NCBI RefSeq assembly: GCF_009905605.1
Contig: NZ_JAAAKZ010000003.1
Span: 248,001 to 312,000, forward strand
Source of the DNA: Runella sp. CRIBMP
Lineage (GTDB): Bacteria > Bacteroidota > Bacteroidia > Cytophagales > Spirosomataceae
Direction: 5' to 3'
Length of the DNA: 64,000 nt
Below are positions 9,613 through 17,735 of this stretch, piece after piece. Numbering within the stretch: position 1 is the first letter of the stretch; every line of letters starts with the position of its first letter. The position numbers and the translations under genes were made by a program. The notes beneath the pieces are model-generated. The model saw only the letters and a program-made list of their open reading frames with translations. It ran no database searches and was not told the origin of the DNA.

Positions 9613-10434
9613 CTATTCTTTAGTAGGCACTTGAGTGCTAGTGTTGTCATTTGTTGGGGGCAGGGCCTCCAAGGCAGATTCGGGTGTTTCTTCTTCCAAC
9701 GCTGACGTAGGCTCGCTGACCTCTTGTGCGGAGATTACTTCCATTTCTGAAGCGGGTATTTCGGTTTCCTCTTCAGATGAAACGATTGATGGAACGTCGG
9801 CTATTTCATCCGTTTTCGGAGCCTCTTCAATCTCTTCGTGTTCATCCAAACGCGGGAAAAAAGTGCCCTGAAACATCAAAATGATACAAACACCGATGAA
9901 AATACAGGCGTCGGCAAAGTTGAAAATAGGCGTTGTGTAGTATTGACCACCCCAAACAGGAACCCAATCTGGTACAAACCCTTCCCAAAAATCAATGAAC
10001 ACCATGTCAATGACCTGTCCGTGAAACCACGGAGTAGGAGAGCCGTAAGGGGCATTATCAATGAGTACTCCGTAAAAAATACTGTCAATCAAGTTGCCGA
10101 TGGCTCCCGCCAAAATCATGGCCATAGCCCAGAGGAGTCCGTTGGAGGCTCCTTTTTGGGCAAGGCGCAACATATAGCCAGCAATAAAAATCATGGCTCC
10201 TAGCCTGAATACCGTCAGAAACAACTTGCCGTATTCGTGGTCAATTTGCATCCCAAACGCCATGCCCGGGTTGGTTACATAATACAGCTTGAACCAATCT
10301 CCGATGAGTCTGATTTGCCCAGCAAATCCCGGAGACATATACTGGTGTACGAGCAATTTTGAAGCTTGATCTACACCGATAAGCAACAGGGCGAACAAAA
10401 AGAATTTGAGAGGGCCTTTGGGGGATTGAGTCAT
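9613..10434 (-). CDS. lspA: Lipoprotein signal peptidase II with long acidic C-terminal tail
   Basis: An inner-membrane aspartyl protease that removes lipoprotein signal peptides after lipidation. Four hydrophobic segments are present. The two catalytic aspartates lie in GNLIDSIFYG and FNFADACIFIG, with the conserved VTNPGMAFG between the first segments. The ATG at 10434 (MTQSPKG) is preferred to the one at 10455, which would overlap the stop of the upstream gene. The core ends near residue 200. A tail of about 70 residues, very rich in Glu, Ser and Thr, follows (EEETEIPASEME, EEETPESALEALP), which the enzyme does not normally have. It is 10 bp after proline dehydrogenase, so the two are probably co-transcribed. 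Confidence 0.95.
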   Translation of the reverse strand: MTQSPKGPLKFFLFALLLIGVDQASKLLVHQYMSPGFAGQIRLIGDWFKLYYVTNPGMAFGMQIDHEYGKLFLTVFRLGAMIFIAGYMLRLAQKGASNGLLWAMAMILAGAIGNLIDSIFYGVLIDNAPYGSPTPWFHGQVIDMVFIDFWEGFVPDWVPVWGGQYYTTPIFNFADACIFIGVCIILMFQGTFFPRLDEHEEIEEAPKTDEIADVPSIVSSEEETEIPASEMEVISAQEVSEPTSALEEETPESALEALPPTNDNTSTQVPTKE

Positions 10435-10444
10435 GGAATGGGAA

Positions 10445-11653
10445 TTAATGAACAACTTTCATGGTGTGGCGACGACCCACTTCACGTTTGATAAGCAAAA
10501 ACTCGCGGCTACTTTGTCCCGCAATGGATTTATTTTCTTCGGCACGACGGAACAAATACGGCATAACCGTCTCAACGGGGCCATAAGGTACGTATTTGGC
10601 TACATTATAGCCTGCATTGGCCAAGTTGTAGGAAATATTGTCACTCATTCCGAGCAACTGCGCAAACCATACGTGCGGGTCGTTGTGCGGAATGTTGAGT
10701 TTTTGCATTAATTCGATACAGTAAAAACAACTGCTTTCGTTATGGGTTCCCAAACAAATAGAAATCACGTCACGGTTTTCGAGGGCAAACAAAATAGATT
10801 TGTTGTAGTCGCAGTCGGTCTCTTCTTTGGTAGCGTGGATGGGGTCTTGGTATTCGCTTTCGTAAGCGCGTTGGCGTTCTTTTTCGAAGTAGGCACCTCT
10901 TACCAATTTAGCTCCTAAAAAATACCCTTCTACTTTTGCTTCGTGAGTGGCTTTTTTTAGATTTTCCAGCATATCGCGGCGGTACATCTGGAATGTATTG
11001 TAGACGATGGGCTTTTTGGTGTTGTATTTTTGCATTGCCTTGTAAGCCAGTTGGTCGATTACGTCCTGAATCCAGCTTTCTTCTGCATCGACAAAAATTT
11101 TAACATCTAGGTCATGGGCTTTTTGGCATAATTGGTCCACGCGTTCTTTGAGGCGTTCAAAAGCAGCCTGCTCGTTGGAAGTGAGGGGCTCTCCCGCCTG
11201 AATTTTCTCCATCAGAGGGGTTGAACCAATCCCCGTTACCTTAAAAACTGAAAACGGAATCCCTTCGGTATGGCTCGCTTTTTCGATAGTTAGCAGAATT
11301 TCGCTAGCAGTTTTATCAAAACTCTGCTCATTGTCTTCTCCCTCAACAGAATAATCTAAAATTGTCCCAATTTTAGATTTTGCCAAATTATTTATGGTTT
11401 TGTTGCACTCTTTGATGTCTTCACCTCCACAAAATTGGCCAAACAAAGTTGCTTTTATGAGGTTTTTGACAGGAAGTCGTAACAAAAGCGCGAGTTTTAT
11501 AAAAAAAGTTCCTAATTTTACAAGCCAAGGTTGATTCATTAATGCAAATAGCCAGTAAGTTTTCTTTAACTGGAAATTTGACTTTGATGAGAATGCAACC
11601 GAAGTGTCATCAAACGAAACCCCTACTTGGGGGGAAGCAACACTTATAGACAT
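10445..11653 (-). CDS. Proline dehydrogenase (monofunctional)
   Basis: A 402-residue FAD-dependent enzyme that oxidises proline to pyrroline-5-carboxylate, the first step of proline degradation. The TIM-barrel motifs are clear: FSVFKVTGIGS, KIFVDAEESWIQD, NTFQMYRRD, GAKLVRGAYFEKER, and the substrate-binding arginine pair in YLFRRAEENKSI near the C-terminus. There is no P5C dehydrogenase domain, so it is the single-function form usual in Bacteroidota. A good promoter lies directly upstream (11695-11726). The gene leads the transcript that also contains lspA. Confidence 0.92.
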   Translation of the reverse strand: MSISVASPQVGVSFDDTSVAFSSKSNFQLKKTYWLFALMNQPWLVKLGTFFIKLALLLRLPVKNLIKATLFGQFCGGEDIKECNKTINNLAKSKIGTILDYSVEGEDNEQSFDKTASEILLTIEKASHTEGIPFSVFKVTGIGSTPLMEKIQAGEPLTSNEQAAFERLKERVDQLCQKAHDLDVKIFVDAEESWIQDVIDQLAYKAMQKYNTKKPIVYNTFQMYRRDMLENLKKATHEAKVEGYFLGAKLVRGAYFEKERQRAYESEYQDPIHATKEETDCDYNKSILFALENRDVISICLGTHNESSCFYCIELMQKLNIPHNDPHVWFAQLLGMSDNISYNLANAGYNVAKYVPYGPVETVMPYLFRRAEENKSIAGQSSREFLLIKREVGRRHTMKVVH

Positions 11654-11694
11654 AATTTTAACGTGCGTTTGTTGTTATAACAATAAAACAAATG

Positions 11695-11726
11695 CAAAAT
11701 TACAAAAGTTGTCCTTAGCTATCAAA
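11695..11726 (-). promoter_or_regulatory. Bacteroidota-type promoter of the proline dehydrogenase gene
   Basis: On the minus strand TTTG (11726-11723) is followed after 20 bases by TAATTTTG (11702-11695), an exact match to the TAnnTTTG -7 element of Bacteroidota with normal spacing. The start codon is 42 bp further on. Confidence 0.75.
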
Positions 11727-11778
11727 TTGTTAATATCAGATTGTTGTACTTAATTAATTTTTTTAATTTTTCTCGATT

Positions 11779-12876
11779 ATGAGTGCCACCTTAGAAATTT
11801 TACCGATGAGTTCGTGGGTTGATACGGGAGGGAAACCACTCGTCATTGCAGGCCCATGCAGTGCCGAAACAGAAGAGCAGGTTTGGGAAACCGCGACCCA
11901 GATTAAAGCGTTAGGATATGCTAACGTACTGCGCGCGGGCGTGTGGAAACCGCGTACCCGTCCAGGAAGCTTTGAAGGAATGGGCGAGGCTGCATTGCCT
12001 TGGCTTGCTGCCGTAAAAAAAGAAACTGGTTTGCCGATTGCCGTTGAAGTAGCTACTCCTCAGCACGTTGAACTGGCCCTTAAATACGGAATCGATATTT
12101 TATGGATTGGAGCCCGTACCACCGTTAACCCGTTCAATGTGCAAGATTTGGCGGATGCGTTGCAAGGGGTAGATGTGCCAGTGTTGATCAAAAACCCGGT
12201 CAATCCAGATTTGGCATTGTGGATTGGAGCATTTGAGCGTATTAACCGTGCGGGCATCAAAAAACTCGGGGCCATTCACCGTGGTTTCTCCAATGCACAG
12301 GAAACAAAATACCGCAACTCTCCCATGTGGAATATTGCCATCGAACTCAAAACGATGTTTCCAGAGTTGCCGATGATTGGCGACCCTAGCCACATGGCTG
12401 GAAAACGTGCGTATTTGTTCGAAATCGCTCAACGGGCGTTAGATTTAAACTACGATGGTCTCATCATTGAGTCACACTGCAACCCAGACAAAGCGTGGTC
12501 GGATGCGGCTCAGCAATTGACGCCAGCTGCCTTGGGCGAAATGCTGCATGAACTGCACGTGCGTAAGCCTGAGTACGGCACAGATTATATCAATCAGTTG
12601 GAACAACTGCGCAGTAAACTCGATAATCTTGACCGTGAATTGTTAGAGATTTTGGGCACGCGTATGTCGTTGGTGGAGCAATTGGGTGAATACAAACGTG
12701 ATAACAACGTGGCCGTTTTACAAATGGATCGTTGGAGACAACTTCGTAAAAACCGCGCCGATTTGGGTAAACAAATGAATTTGTACCCCGATTTTGTGGA
12801 AGAGCTGTTTGAACTGATTCACATGGCTTCCATCCGTAAGCAAACAGAAGTAATGAACACTACGCCAGCTGCTTAA
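11779..12876 (+). CDS. Bifunctional DAHP synthase / chorismate mutase
   Basis: A 365-residue cytoplasmic enzyme of the shikimate pathway. Residues about 20-265 form a type I-beta (AroA/KDO8P-synthase-like) DAHP synthase: AGPCSAETEEQV, RAGVWKPRTRPGSF, LIKNPVNPDLALW, HRGFS, MIGDPSHMAGKR and IIESHCNPD are its phosphoenolpyruvate and metal-binding segments. Residues about 272-355 form an AroQ-type chorismate mutase (LDNLDRELLEILGTRM, then VLQMDRWRQL). The first domain condenses PEP with erythrose 4-phosphate and the second converts chorismate to prephenate. In such fusions the mutase also acts as a feedback sensor. It is divergent from proline dehydrogenase and ends at a terminator. Confidence 0.93.
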   Translation: MSATLEILPMSSWVDTGGKPLVIAGPCSAETEEQVWETATQIKALGYANVLRAGVWKPRTRPGSFEGMGEAALPWLAAVKKETGLPIAVEVATPQHVELALKYGIDILWIGARTTVNPFNVQDLADALQGVDVPVLIKNPVNPDLALWIGAFERINRAGIKKLGAIHRGFSNAQETKYRNSPMWNIAIELKTMFPELPMIGDPSHMAGKRAYLFEIAQRALDLNYDGLIIESHCNPDKAWSDAAQQLTPAALGEMLHELHVRKPEYGTDYINQLEQLRSKLDNLDRELLEILGTRMSLVEQLGEYKRDNNVAVLQMDRWRQLRKNRADLGKQMNLYPDFVEELFELIHMASIRKQTEVMNTTPAA

Positions 12877-12905
12877 CTTCAGCTTAGGCATGATTGCCAT
12901 ACCAC

Positions 12906-12936
12906 GAGGCCGCTCCAATTGGGCGGCCTTTTTTAT
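12906..12936 (+). terminator. Terminator after the DAHP synthase gene
   Basis: AGGCCGC pairs with GCGGCCT across a 9-base loop, and a T-run follows. The converging regulator gene stops at 12955, so it may serve both directions. Confidence 0.8.
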
Positions 12937-12954
12937 TTTATAGAAAAATTAGAA

Positions 12955-13887
12955 TTACGTTTTTTTGAGGGCGGGGTTGCCGTTGTTGACTTCCAGTCGG
13001 TACCCAACTCCATGCACCGCCGCGATTTTTAGCGAAGTATCTTCCTGAAGCAACTTGCGCAGACGGGAAACAAAGACATCAATGCTGCGTCCTACCGTAA
13101 CGCCTTCATCTTCCCAAACGGATTTAAGAATGAAATCTCGTTCTAAGACTTGATTCTGGTGCTTGATGAACAAGTGCAGCAATTTGGCTTCTCGGAAAGT
13201 AAGATTGTGTTTTGTATGGGAAGTATACAACATTTGATTGTCCAAGTCCATGCTTGATTCACCGAAACGAATTCGGTTAGAATTTTCAATGGGCTTTTCA
13301 TCAGGTGTCTCAATAAGCGGAGCGAGGGGCGTTTTTCTTCGAGAAAGTACAACATACGAAACGCCAATAAAGGCAATTCCCAACCCCAACGTCCACCAAA
13401 CAGGGTTGGATTTAGGGTTGTTTGCGGTAGCCAAGAAAGTTATTTTCACATTATAACAATCTATGACTTGGTCGCGCCCGATGCAGGCAACTTCCTTACT
13501 TTTGGAATAATCCAGAAAATTGTAGCCCAATTGCAATTCGTTGGTTTTGCAGTCCATGACTGCTACATCGTAATTGTTTTTGATGCCATGAAGGTCGAAT
13601 GATTCCTGCAATAAAGAAGGTAACTGATTGTAATCGAACGATTTGCTCAATTGAAGTACATACGTGTCATCATCTAATTTCCTAACCGCTGGGATGCGGG
13701 AAGTGGAATCGCCGCTTGCCAACAACAGGCGGTGGCCTGTGCGGCGAAGCGCGAGGTTCGTCTTTTCTTCAAATCGTTGCGAGTTTGTGGCATCAGTGTC
13801 AGGAGATATCCAGGCAAACTGCCCAAACAGTAAGCTGATTGCTAAAAACGAAGCCACGATTGCCAATTTCCCTACCATGATTTCCAT
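12955..13887 (-). CDS. ToxR-like membrane-anchored winged-helix transcription regulator
   Basis: A 310-residue protein with an inverted layout. A hydrophobic segment at about 8-26 is followed by a periplasmic region to about 160 that contains three cysteines (MDCKTNE, ACIGRD, IDCYN). A second membrane segment (VWWTLGLGIAFIGVSYVVL) follows at about 163-182. The C-terminus (about 205-300) is an OmpR/PhoB-type winged helix: LTFREAKLLHLFIKH, VLERDFILKSVWED, RSIDVFVSRLRKLLQ, AAVHGVGYRLE. The protein would sense something outside and bind DNA from the membrane, without phosphorylation. It is the last gene of a minus-strand series that starts at 17627, which makes those exported products candidate partners. 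Start: ATG at 13887, with a second ATG three codons on. Confidence 0.85.
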   Translation of the reverse strand: MEIMVGKLAIVASFLAISLLFGQFAWISPDTDATNSQRFEEKTNLALRRTGHRLLLASGDSTSRIPAVRKLDDDTYVLQLSKSFDYNQLPSLLQESFDLHGIKNNYDVAVMDCKTNELQLGYNFLDYSKSKEVACIGRDQVIDCYNVKITFLATANNPKSNPVWWTLGLGIAFIGVSYVVLSRRKTPLAPLIETPDEKPIENSNRIRFGESSMDLDNQMLYTSHTKHNLTFREAKLLHLFIKHQNQVLERDFILKSVWEDEGVTVGRSIDVFVSRLRKLLQEDTSLKIAAVHGVGYRLEVNNGNPALKKT

Positions 13888-13934
13888 AAGTTCTTTATCA
13901 AATTTAGCAGAAATAGCTTATAATTCCGTCTATA

Positions 13935-15041
13935 CTACCAAGGCCCTTTCTTTTTAACCTGATAAAAGCGCTTGCCATCAAATCGATAGAGTCCTTGCCC
14001 CGTACCCCACCATATATTTCCTGACTTGTCCTGATACATACTTTGAACACAACAGTTTAAGCCGTCGGCAGGTGTAAATACTGTAAATGCTTTTGGATTG
14101 GGTAAAGGAACGGAAGGGTCAAATCTCGTAGTGGCACCTCGGGCGGTAATCCAAATAATGCCTGATTGTTCTATAATGAGTCCCCAAAACTCCGTTCCGC
14201 CTAAGCCGTCTTTGGCGGTGTAGTCAGTGAACGTTTTTCCAACTGCCCGTCTGGGATCATACTTGCAAATGCCGTTTTTCATGGTAAACCACATATTGCC
14301 GGCTTTATCCTGCGCTATGCCTCCTGCGTAGTTTTCGCCCAATCCTTCCTTTTCAGCCAAATTAGTAACGGCTTTACCTTCTGCCTGTGTGGGGTCATAA
14401 CGAAAGACGCCTTTGTCCGAAGACGCAAACCAAATGTTTCCACTTTTGTCTTCCATGATGCCTGCCACGTTCATTATGGGCAGTTGCTTAACCAGAGAAA
14501 AACATTTATCGCCCTTGCTATCAGCCGCTGGGTCATATCGGTAAACGCCGCCATGTGTGCCTACCCAAATATTGCCCGATTTGTCAACAAGGATGCTTTT
14601 ACGACTTATATCCAGATGGTTTAGCCCATCCTTTTGACTATAATTTTTAAAGGTTTTTCCGTTATACCTGTACACGCCTTGGTCGGTACCAAACCACATA
14701 TTACCATCTTTATCTTCATTGATAGCATAAACAGTGTTGTTGATAAAACCATCAGGGTTGGAAAAGTAGGTCAACGTTTTTTCGTCATACCTCACAACGC
14801 CTTCTGCGATGGTACCAAACCATAAATTTCCTTTCGAATCCTGAAAAATACTTCGGAAGTATTGACTGACTAAGGTAGTGTCAAAATCGGGAGCCAAGCC
14901 AACTGCCTTAAAGTTTTTGATAACTGTTGGGCTTGGTTTTGATTCCTTAGTCGTCTCCTTTGGCTGACCATTGCAGGAATTTATAATCAACCCCACTAAA
15001 AGCCAGAGGTAAATTGGATGGTGAAACTTATATTTTGTCAT
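13935..15041 (-). CDS. Reg_prop beta-propeller lipoprotein
   Basis: A 368-residue lipoprotein. The lipobox is IINSC near residue 23, followed by a spacer with NGQPKETTKES. The rest is two-component-regulator propeller (Reg_prop) blades, each ending in motifs such as GNLWFGTIAEGVVRYD, GNMWFGTDQGVYRYN, GNIWVGTHGGVYRYD and GNIWWGTGQGLYRFD. In Bacteroidota these blades normally form the periplasmic sensor of hybrid two-component systems; here there is no Y_Y_Y domain, membrane helix or kinase, so the sensor stands alone as a lipid-anchored protein. It is 47 bp upstream of the ToxR-like regulator gene and 42 bp after a second propeller gene. Ligand unknown. Confidence 0.85.
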   Translation of the reverse strand: MTKYKFHHPIYLWLLVGLIINSCNGQPKETTKESKPSPTVIKNFKAVGLAPDFDTTLVSQYFRSIFQDSKGNLWFGTIAEGVVRYDEKTLTYFSNPDGFINNTVYAINEDKDGNMWFGTDQGVYRYNGKTFKNYSQKDGLNHLDISRKSILVDKSGNIWVGTHGGVYRYDPAADSKGDKCFSLVKQLPIMNVAGIMEDKSGNIWFASSDKGVFRYDPTQAEGKAVTNLAEKEGLGENYAGGIAQDKAGNMWFTMKNGICKYDPRRAVGKTFTDYTAKDGLGGTEFWGLIIEQSGIIWITARGATTRFDPSVPLPNPKAFTVFTPADGLNCCVQSMYQDKSGNIWWGTGQGLYRFDGKRFYQVKKKGPW

Positions 15042-15083
15042 TTTTCTCTGTTTTTCGGCTGTAAAAATGTTCGTAAAAAGTAC

Positions 15084-16100
15084 TTATTTCTGACCGGCTG
15101 CACTTTTAAAGTCCGTTAGGGTCTTTCCATCATAACGATAACGGTCAGCTCCAATCCAAATACTTCCATCATTAGCCCATAACATCCCAAAAGGTAGATT
15201 CCTAGGCCCTTCATATTTTGTCTTTATTACTGTTACATGTGGCTTTTTATCAGACAATGACTGTTCATCATAACGGAAAATAGGCCCACCTATACTAGTC
15301 AAAACGTTTCCCTTTTTATCTTCGATTATAACACCCGCACCAACCTCATCGATTTGGCTAAAGGAGCTGCCGTCATAGCGCCAAAGACCATCGGCGCCGA
15401 ACCAGATATTGTCTTTTTTGTCTTTAATCATAGACCATACGTTACTGAAAGTTTTGCCGTTTTTATCGGTGAGAGTGGTAAATGATTTTCCATCATAAAT
15501 GGAAATATCACCCCGTGATCCAAACCAAATTTTGCCTGTTTTGTCTTCAACAATAGCGTGAACATCATTATTTGACAGTCCATCCGCAGTTGTAAAATTT
15601 CGAAACGATTTACCATCTGCCCGTCTGGGATCATAGCGGCTTACACCACCTGCAGTGCCAAGCCAAATAATGCCGGCTTTATCTTCATAAATAGGCATAA
15701 CAGAGTTATCGGCAAGTCCGTCTGTTGTTGTAAAATGTTGAAAGGATTTTCCATCTGTCCGTCTGGGATCGTAATAAAAAACACCTGAGCCATACGTGCC
15801 GAACCAAAAATTTCCCTTACTATCTTCAAAAACAGAAAAAAAAGGCTCTGAGACCAGTTGGCCTGTGATTTTGGTAAACGATTTTCCATCTGCCCGTCTG
15901 GGATCGTATCGAAAAACACCATCGCTCGCTGCAAACCAAATATTCCCATTTCTATCTTGCTCGATATCCCAAATGTTAGAAGTGAGTGTGTCTGTGATTT
16001 CAGACTTGATATTATCTTTTGATGTGTTTGTTTGGTCTTGTCCATAGGATGTGTGAAAGACAAACATCAAGAACAAAGCATACACGTGTGCGTATTTCAT
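15084..16100 (-). CDS. Reg_prop beta-propeller exported protein
   Basis: A 338-residue protein with a signal peptide (MKYAHVYALFLMFVFHTSYGQ) and no lipobox cysteine. At least six Reg_prop blades follow. Three consecutive blades share the almost identical phrase YDPRR(A/T)DGKSF, visible in the DNA as a repeated block with a period of about 135-138 bases at 15622, 15760 and 15895. This points to recent internal duplication of blades. It is a paralogue of the propeller lipoprotein that follows 42 bp downstream, and both probably make a periplasmic or surface sensor. No enzymatic motif is visible. Confidence 0.85.
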   Translation of the reverse strand: MKYAHVYALFLMFVFHTSYGQDQTNTSKDNIKSEITDTLTSNIWDIEQDRNGNIWFAASDGVFRYDPRRADGKSFTKITGQLVSEPFFSVFEDSKGNFWFGTYGSGVFYYDPRRTDGKSFQHFTTTDGLADNSVMPIYEDKAGIIWLGTAGGVSRYDPRRADGKSFRNFTTADGLSNNDVHAIVEDKTGKIWFGSRGDISIYDGKSFTTLTDKNGKTFSNVWSMIKDKKDNIWFGADGLWRYDGSSFSQIDEVGAGVIIEDKKGNVLTSIGGPIFRYDEQSLSDKKPHVTVIKTKYEGPRNLPFGMLWANDGSIWIGADRYRYDGKTLTDFKSAAGQK

Positions 16101-16111
16101 AATTTAGTTAC

Positions 16112-16705
16112 TTAGCAACCGCCTTTGCGAGGTGCACGTTTAAAAATTATTTTACCATCTCGCTCTACATATTCGCCCGATACTATTGGATAGGCATACT
16201 TGGGCGCGTGCGATACGCTATGGCTTCTTATAATTATTTTGTCGTTAACTTTCAGGCTCTGCAATTGCTCAAGTTGAGACTTTTCTGGCTCAAATTTTAC
16301 AATATAATCGTCACCATTAATCCTTACCATCACTCCGAAACCTAATCTTGAGCCCAGTGGGAGAGAAAGAGAGGTTACAACAGCCTCCATATTGGTAAAA
16401 GCACTTATATGCTTTCTTATTTTAGCTTCACCTGCATACACTTTTTTACCTGCGGGAGACGCTTCCCATTTTTTGAACATTACACCATCAGGGGTAGCCT
16501 CCCATTTTTTCAATGCGGCGTTCCTTTCAGCAGTAGAGAGAGGAACGCCGCCCGACGGAACGCCGCCCGACGGCTTTGGGATTGATTTTTTAGAAGTTTC
16601 ATTTTTGATTTCGCGATTAGCAAATACCGCTCCGCTTACCACAACCAGCGGTAATAGCAGCGCATAAATGATTTTTTTTATGTTTTTTACAGGTTTAAAT
16701 TTCAT
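16112..16705 (-). CDS. Exported hypothetical protein with C-terminal Gly-Gly-Cys
   Basis: A 197-residue protein I cannot place in a family. It starts with a membrane segment or uncleaved signal (IIYALLLPLVVVSGAVFA). Then come an exact pentapeptide duplication (PSGGVPSGGVP), a repeated phrase KKWEATPDG / KKWEASPAG, and a beta-rich domain (FGVMVRINGDDYIVKFEPE, VNDKIIIRSHSVSHAPKYAYPIV) that may resemble a small OB- or SH3-like fold. It ends in RKGGC, the last codon being Cys. The next gene upstream in the operon ends in KGGDGC, so a terminal cysteine is shared. The gap to the following propeller gene is 11 bp, which suggests one transcript. Confidence 0.7.
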   Translation of the reverse strand: MKFKPVKNIKKIIYALLLPLVVVSGAVFANREIKNETSKKSIPKPSGGVPSGGVPLSTAERNAALKKWEATPDGVMFKKWEASPAGKKVYAGEAKIRKHISAFTNMEAVVTSLSLPLGSRLGFGVMVRINGDDYIVKFEPEKSQLEQLQSLKVNDKIIIRSHSVSHAPKYAYPIVSGEYVERDGKIIFKRAPRKGGC

Positions 16706-16740
16706 GGCTGTTCATTTCTTCCAAAATGATAAAAGAGAAT

Positions 16741-17205
16741 TTAGCACCCGTCTCCGCCTTTTTGTTTTGCCAACAACGGGCCCAAAATCATGTACATTAG
16801 GTCGATTTTTGCCAGTTTAATAACCCGTTTGGCCTTTATATCACTTTTTAGAGCGGGCTCGATGACCAGCTCATCGCCAAAACGCGCCAATGCCAAAACG
16901 TGGGCGACCTCTACTTCGTACAATTCTCGTGAATCAGAAGATAAACCCTTGTTGACCACCTGGCCTTCGTGTTTGAGATAAATTTTAAATGGAACTCTGG
17001 TAGCGTCTGCCGAATTGGGATTTCCTTTGACCAATGCCAATAGGCCTTTACTTCCTTTCCAAAAAGTTTGATAATCTAATGGTTTGCCGTTCAGTACCAA
17101 AGGGTTACCATAAAAGTAGTTTTCTCCGCCTTTGGAGAAGGTAGTAGTGCCAACCATGAATAAAATCAGGACAATGGTTAGTCGGTAGGTGTTAGTGTAT
17201 CTCAT
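16741..17205 (-). CDS. Small exported protein, paralogue of its upstream neighbour
   Basis: A 154-residue protein with a signal peptide ending near FSKGG. Its central part (VPFKIYLKHEG, ELYEVEVAHVLALARFGDELVIEP) aligns by eye with the upstream 133-residue protein (VPFKIAIRDEN, RKIEIQKVLAKCKKGDSIVLLTLE), so the two are diverged paralogues. The fold may be a small beta sandwich with a VxxALARFGDELVI core. It ends in KGGDGC. It lies 35 bp before the 197-residue gene and 20 bp after the 133-residue gene. No function is recognisable. Confidence 0.7.
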   Translation of the reverse strand: MRYTNTYRLTIVLILFMVGTTTFSKGGENYFYGNPLVLNGKPLDYQTFWKGSKGLLALVKGNPNSADATRVPFKIYLKHEGQVVNKGLSSDSRELYEVEVAHVLALARFGDELVIEPALKSDIKAKRVIKLAKIDLMYMILGPLLAKQKGGDGC

Positions 17206-17225
17206 GGTTTTGGTAGTTTAAATAA

Positions 17226-17627
17226 TTACTTGATTAGAATCTCATTGTGCGGCAACGCATATTGTTTTTCTAAAGTAAGCAGCACGATAGAATCCCCCTT
17301 TTTGCATTTTGCCAATACCTTTTGAATTTCAATTTTTCGGAAATCGTCGCCAGAATACATCGTCAGCGTTCGCGTGTTTTCGTCACGGATGGCAATTTTG
17401 AAGGGGACGCTATCAACGGCTTTACTTTCATTAGAAGATAGCTCGGCTGTTGCTACCGTCAGCTCGCCTCTGGCAGTTAAGGGTAAACTGCATTTGCCCT
17501 TAGGGGTGTATTCATCCACGACCATTTTATTGTCTAAAAAAGCGGCGGAACAAACTTGCTGACCGTGGCTTACGAGTGCGAGGCCACAAAACAAGAGACC
17601 TCCCATTAGTGTTTTAACTGTTTTCAT
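17226..17627 (-). CDS. Small exported protein heading the propeller/ToxR-like operon
   Basis: A 133-residue protein with a clear signal peptide (MKTVKTLMGGLLFCGLALVSHGQ). Mature-part cysteines are present in QQVCSAA, KGKCSLP and LAKCKKG. The C-terminal half is beta-rich (FRKIEIQKVLAKCKKGDSIV, then YALPHNEILIK) and matches the next gene by eye. A TACTTTTG box at 17664-17671 on the minus strand fits a Bacteroidota -7 element, 37 bp before the start codon, though the -33 partner is weak. The gene is therefore the likely first cistron of a six-gene transcript ending with the winged-helix regulator. Confidence 0.72.
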   Translation of the reverse strand: MKTVKTLMGGLLFCGLALVSHGQQVCSAAFLDNKMVVDEYTPKGKCSLPLTARGELTVATAELSSNESKAVDSVPFKIAIRDENTRTLTMYSGDDFRKIEIQKVLAKCKKGDSIVLLTLEKQYALPHNEILIK

Positions 17628-17735
17628 TGTTTTTGGTTGTTTTTGGCTCTACTATGATGTAAGCAAAAGTAGGAGACCAAAACCAACAAAAAGAAAAACG
17701 CCCGTAAAAGAATGTAAACGAAATGTAAAAGTTTG

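Noticed and set aside
15084-16100. Regular repeats that could be mistaken for a CRISPR array
   Set aside because: The 135-138-base period encodes propeller blades in one open frame, with no constant repeat/unique spacer pattern.
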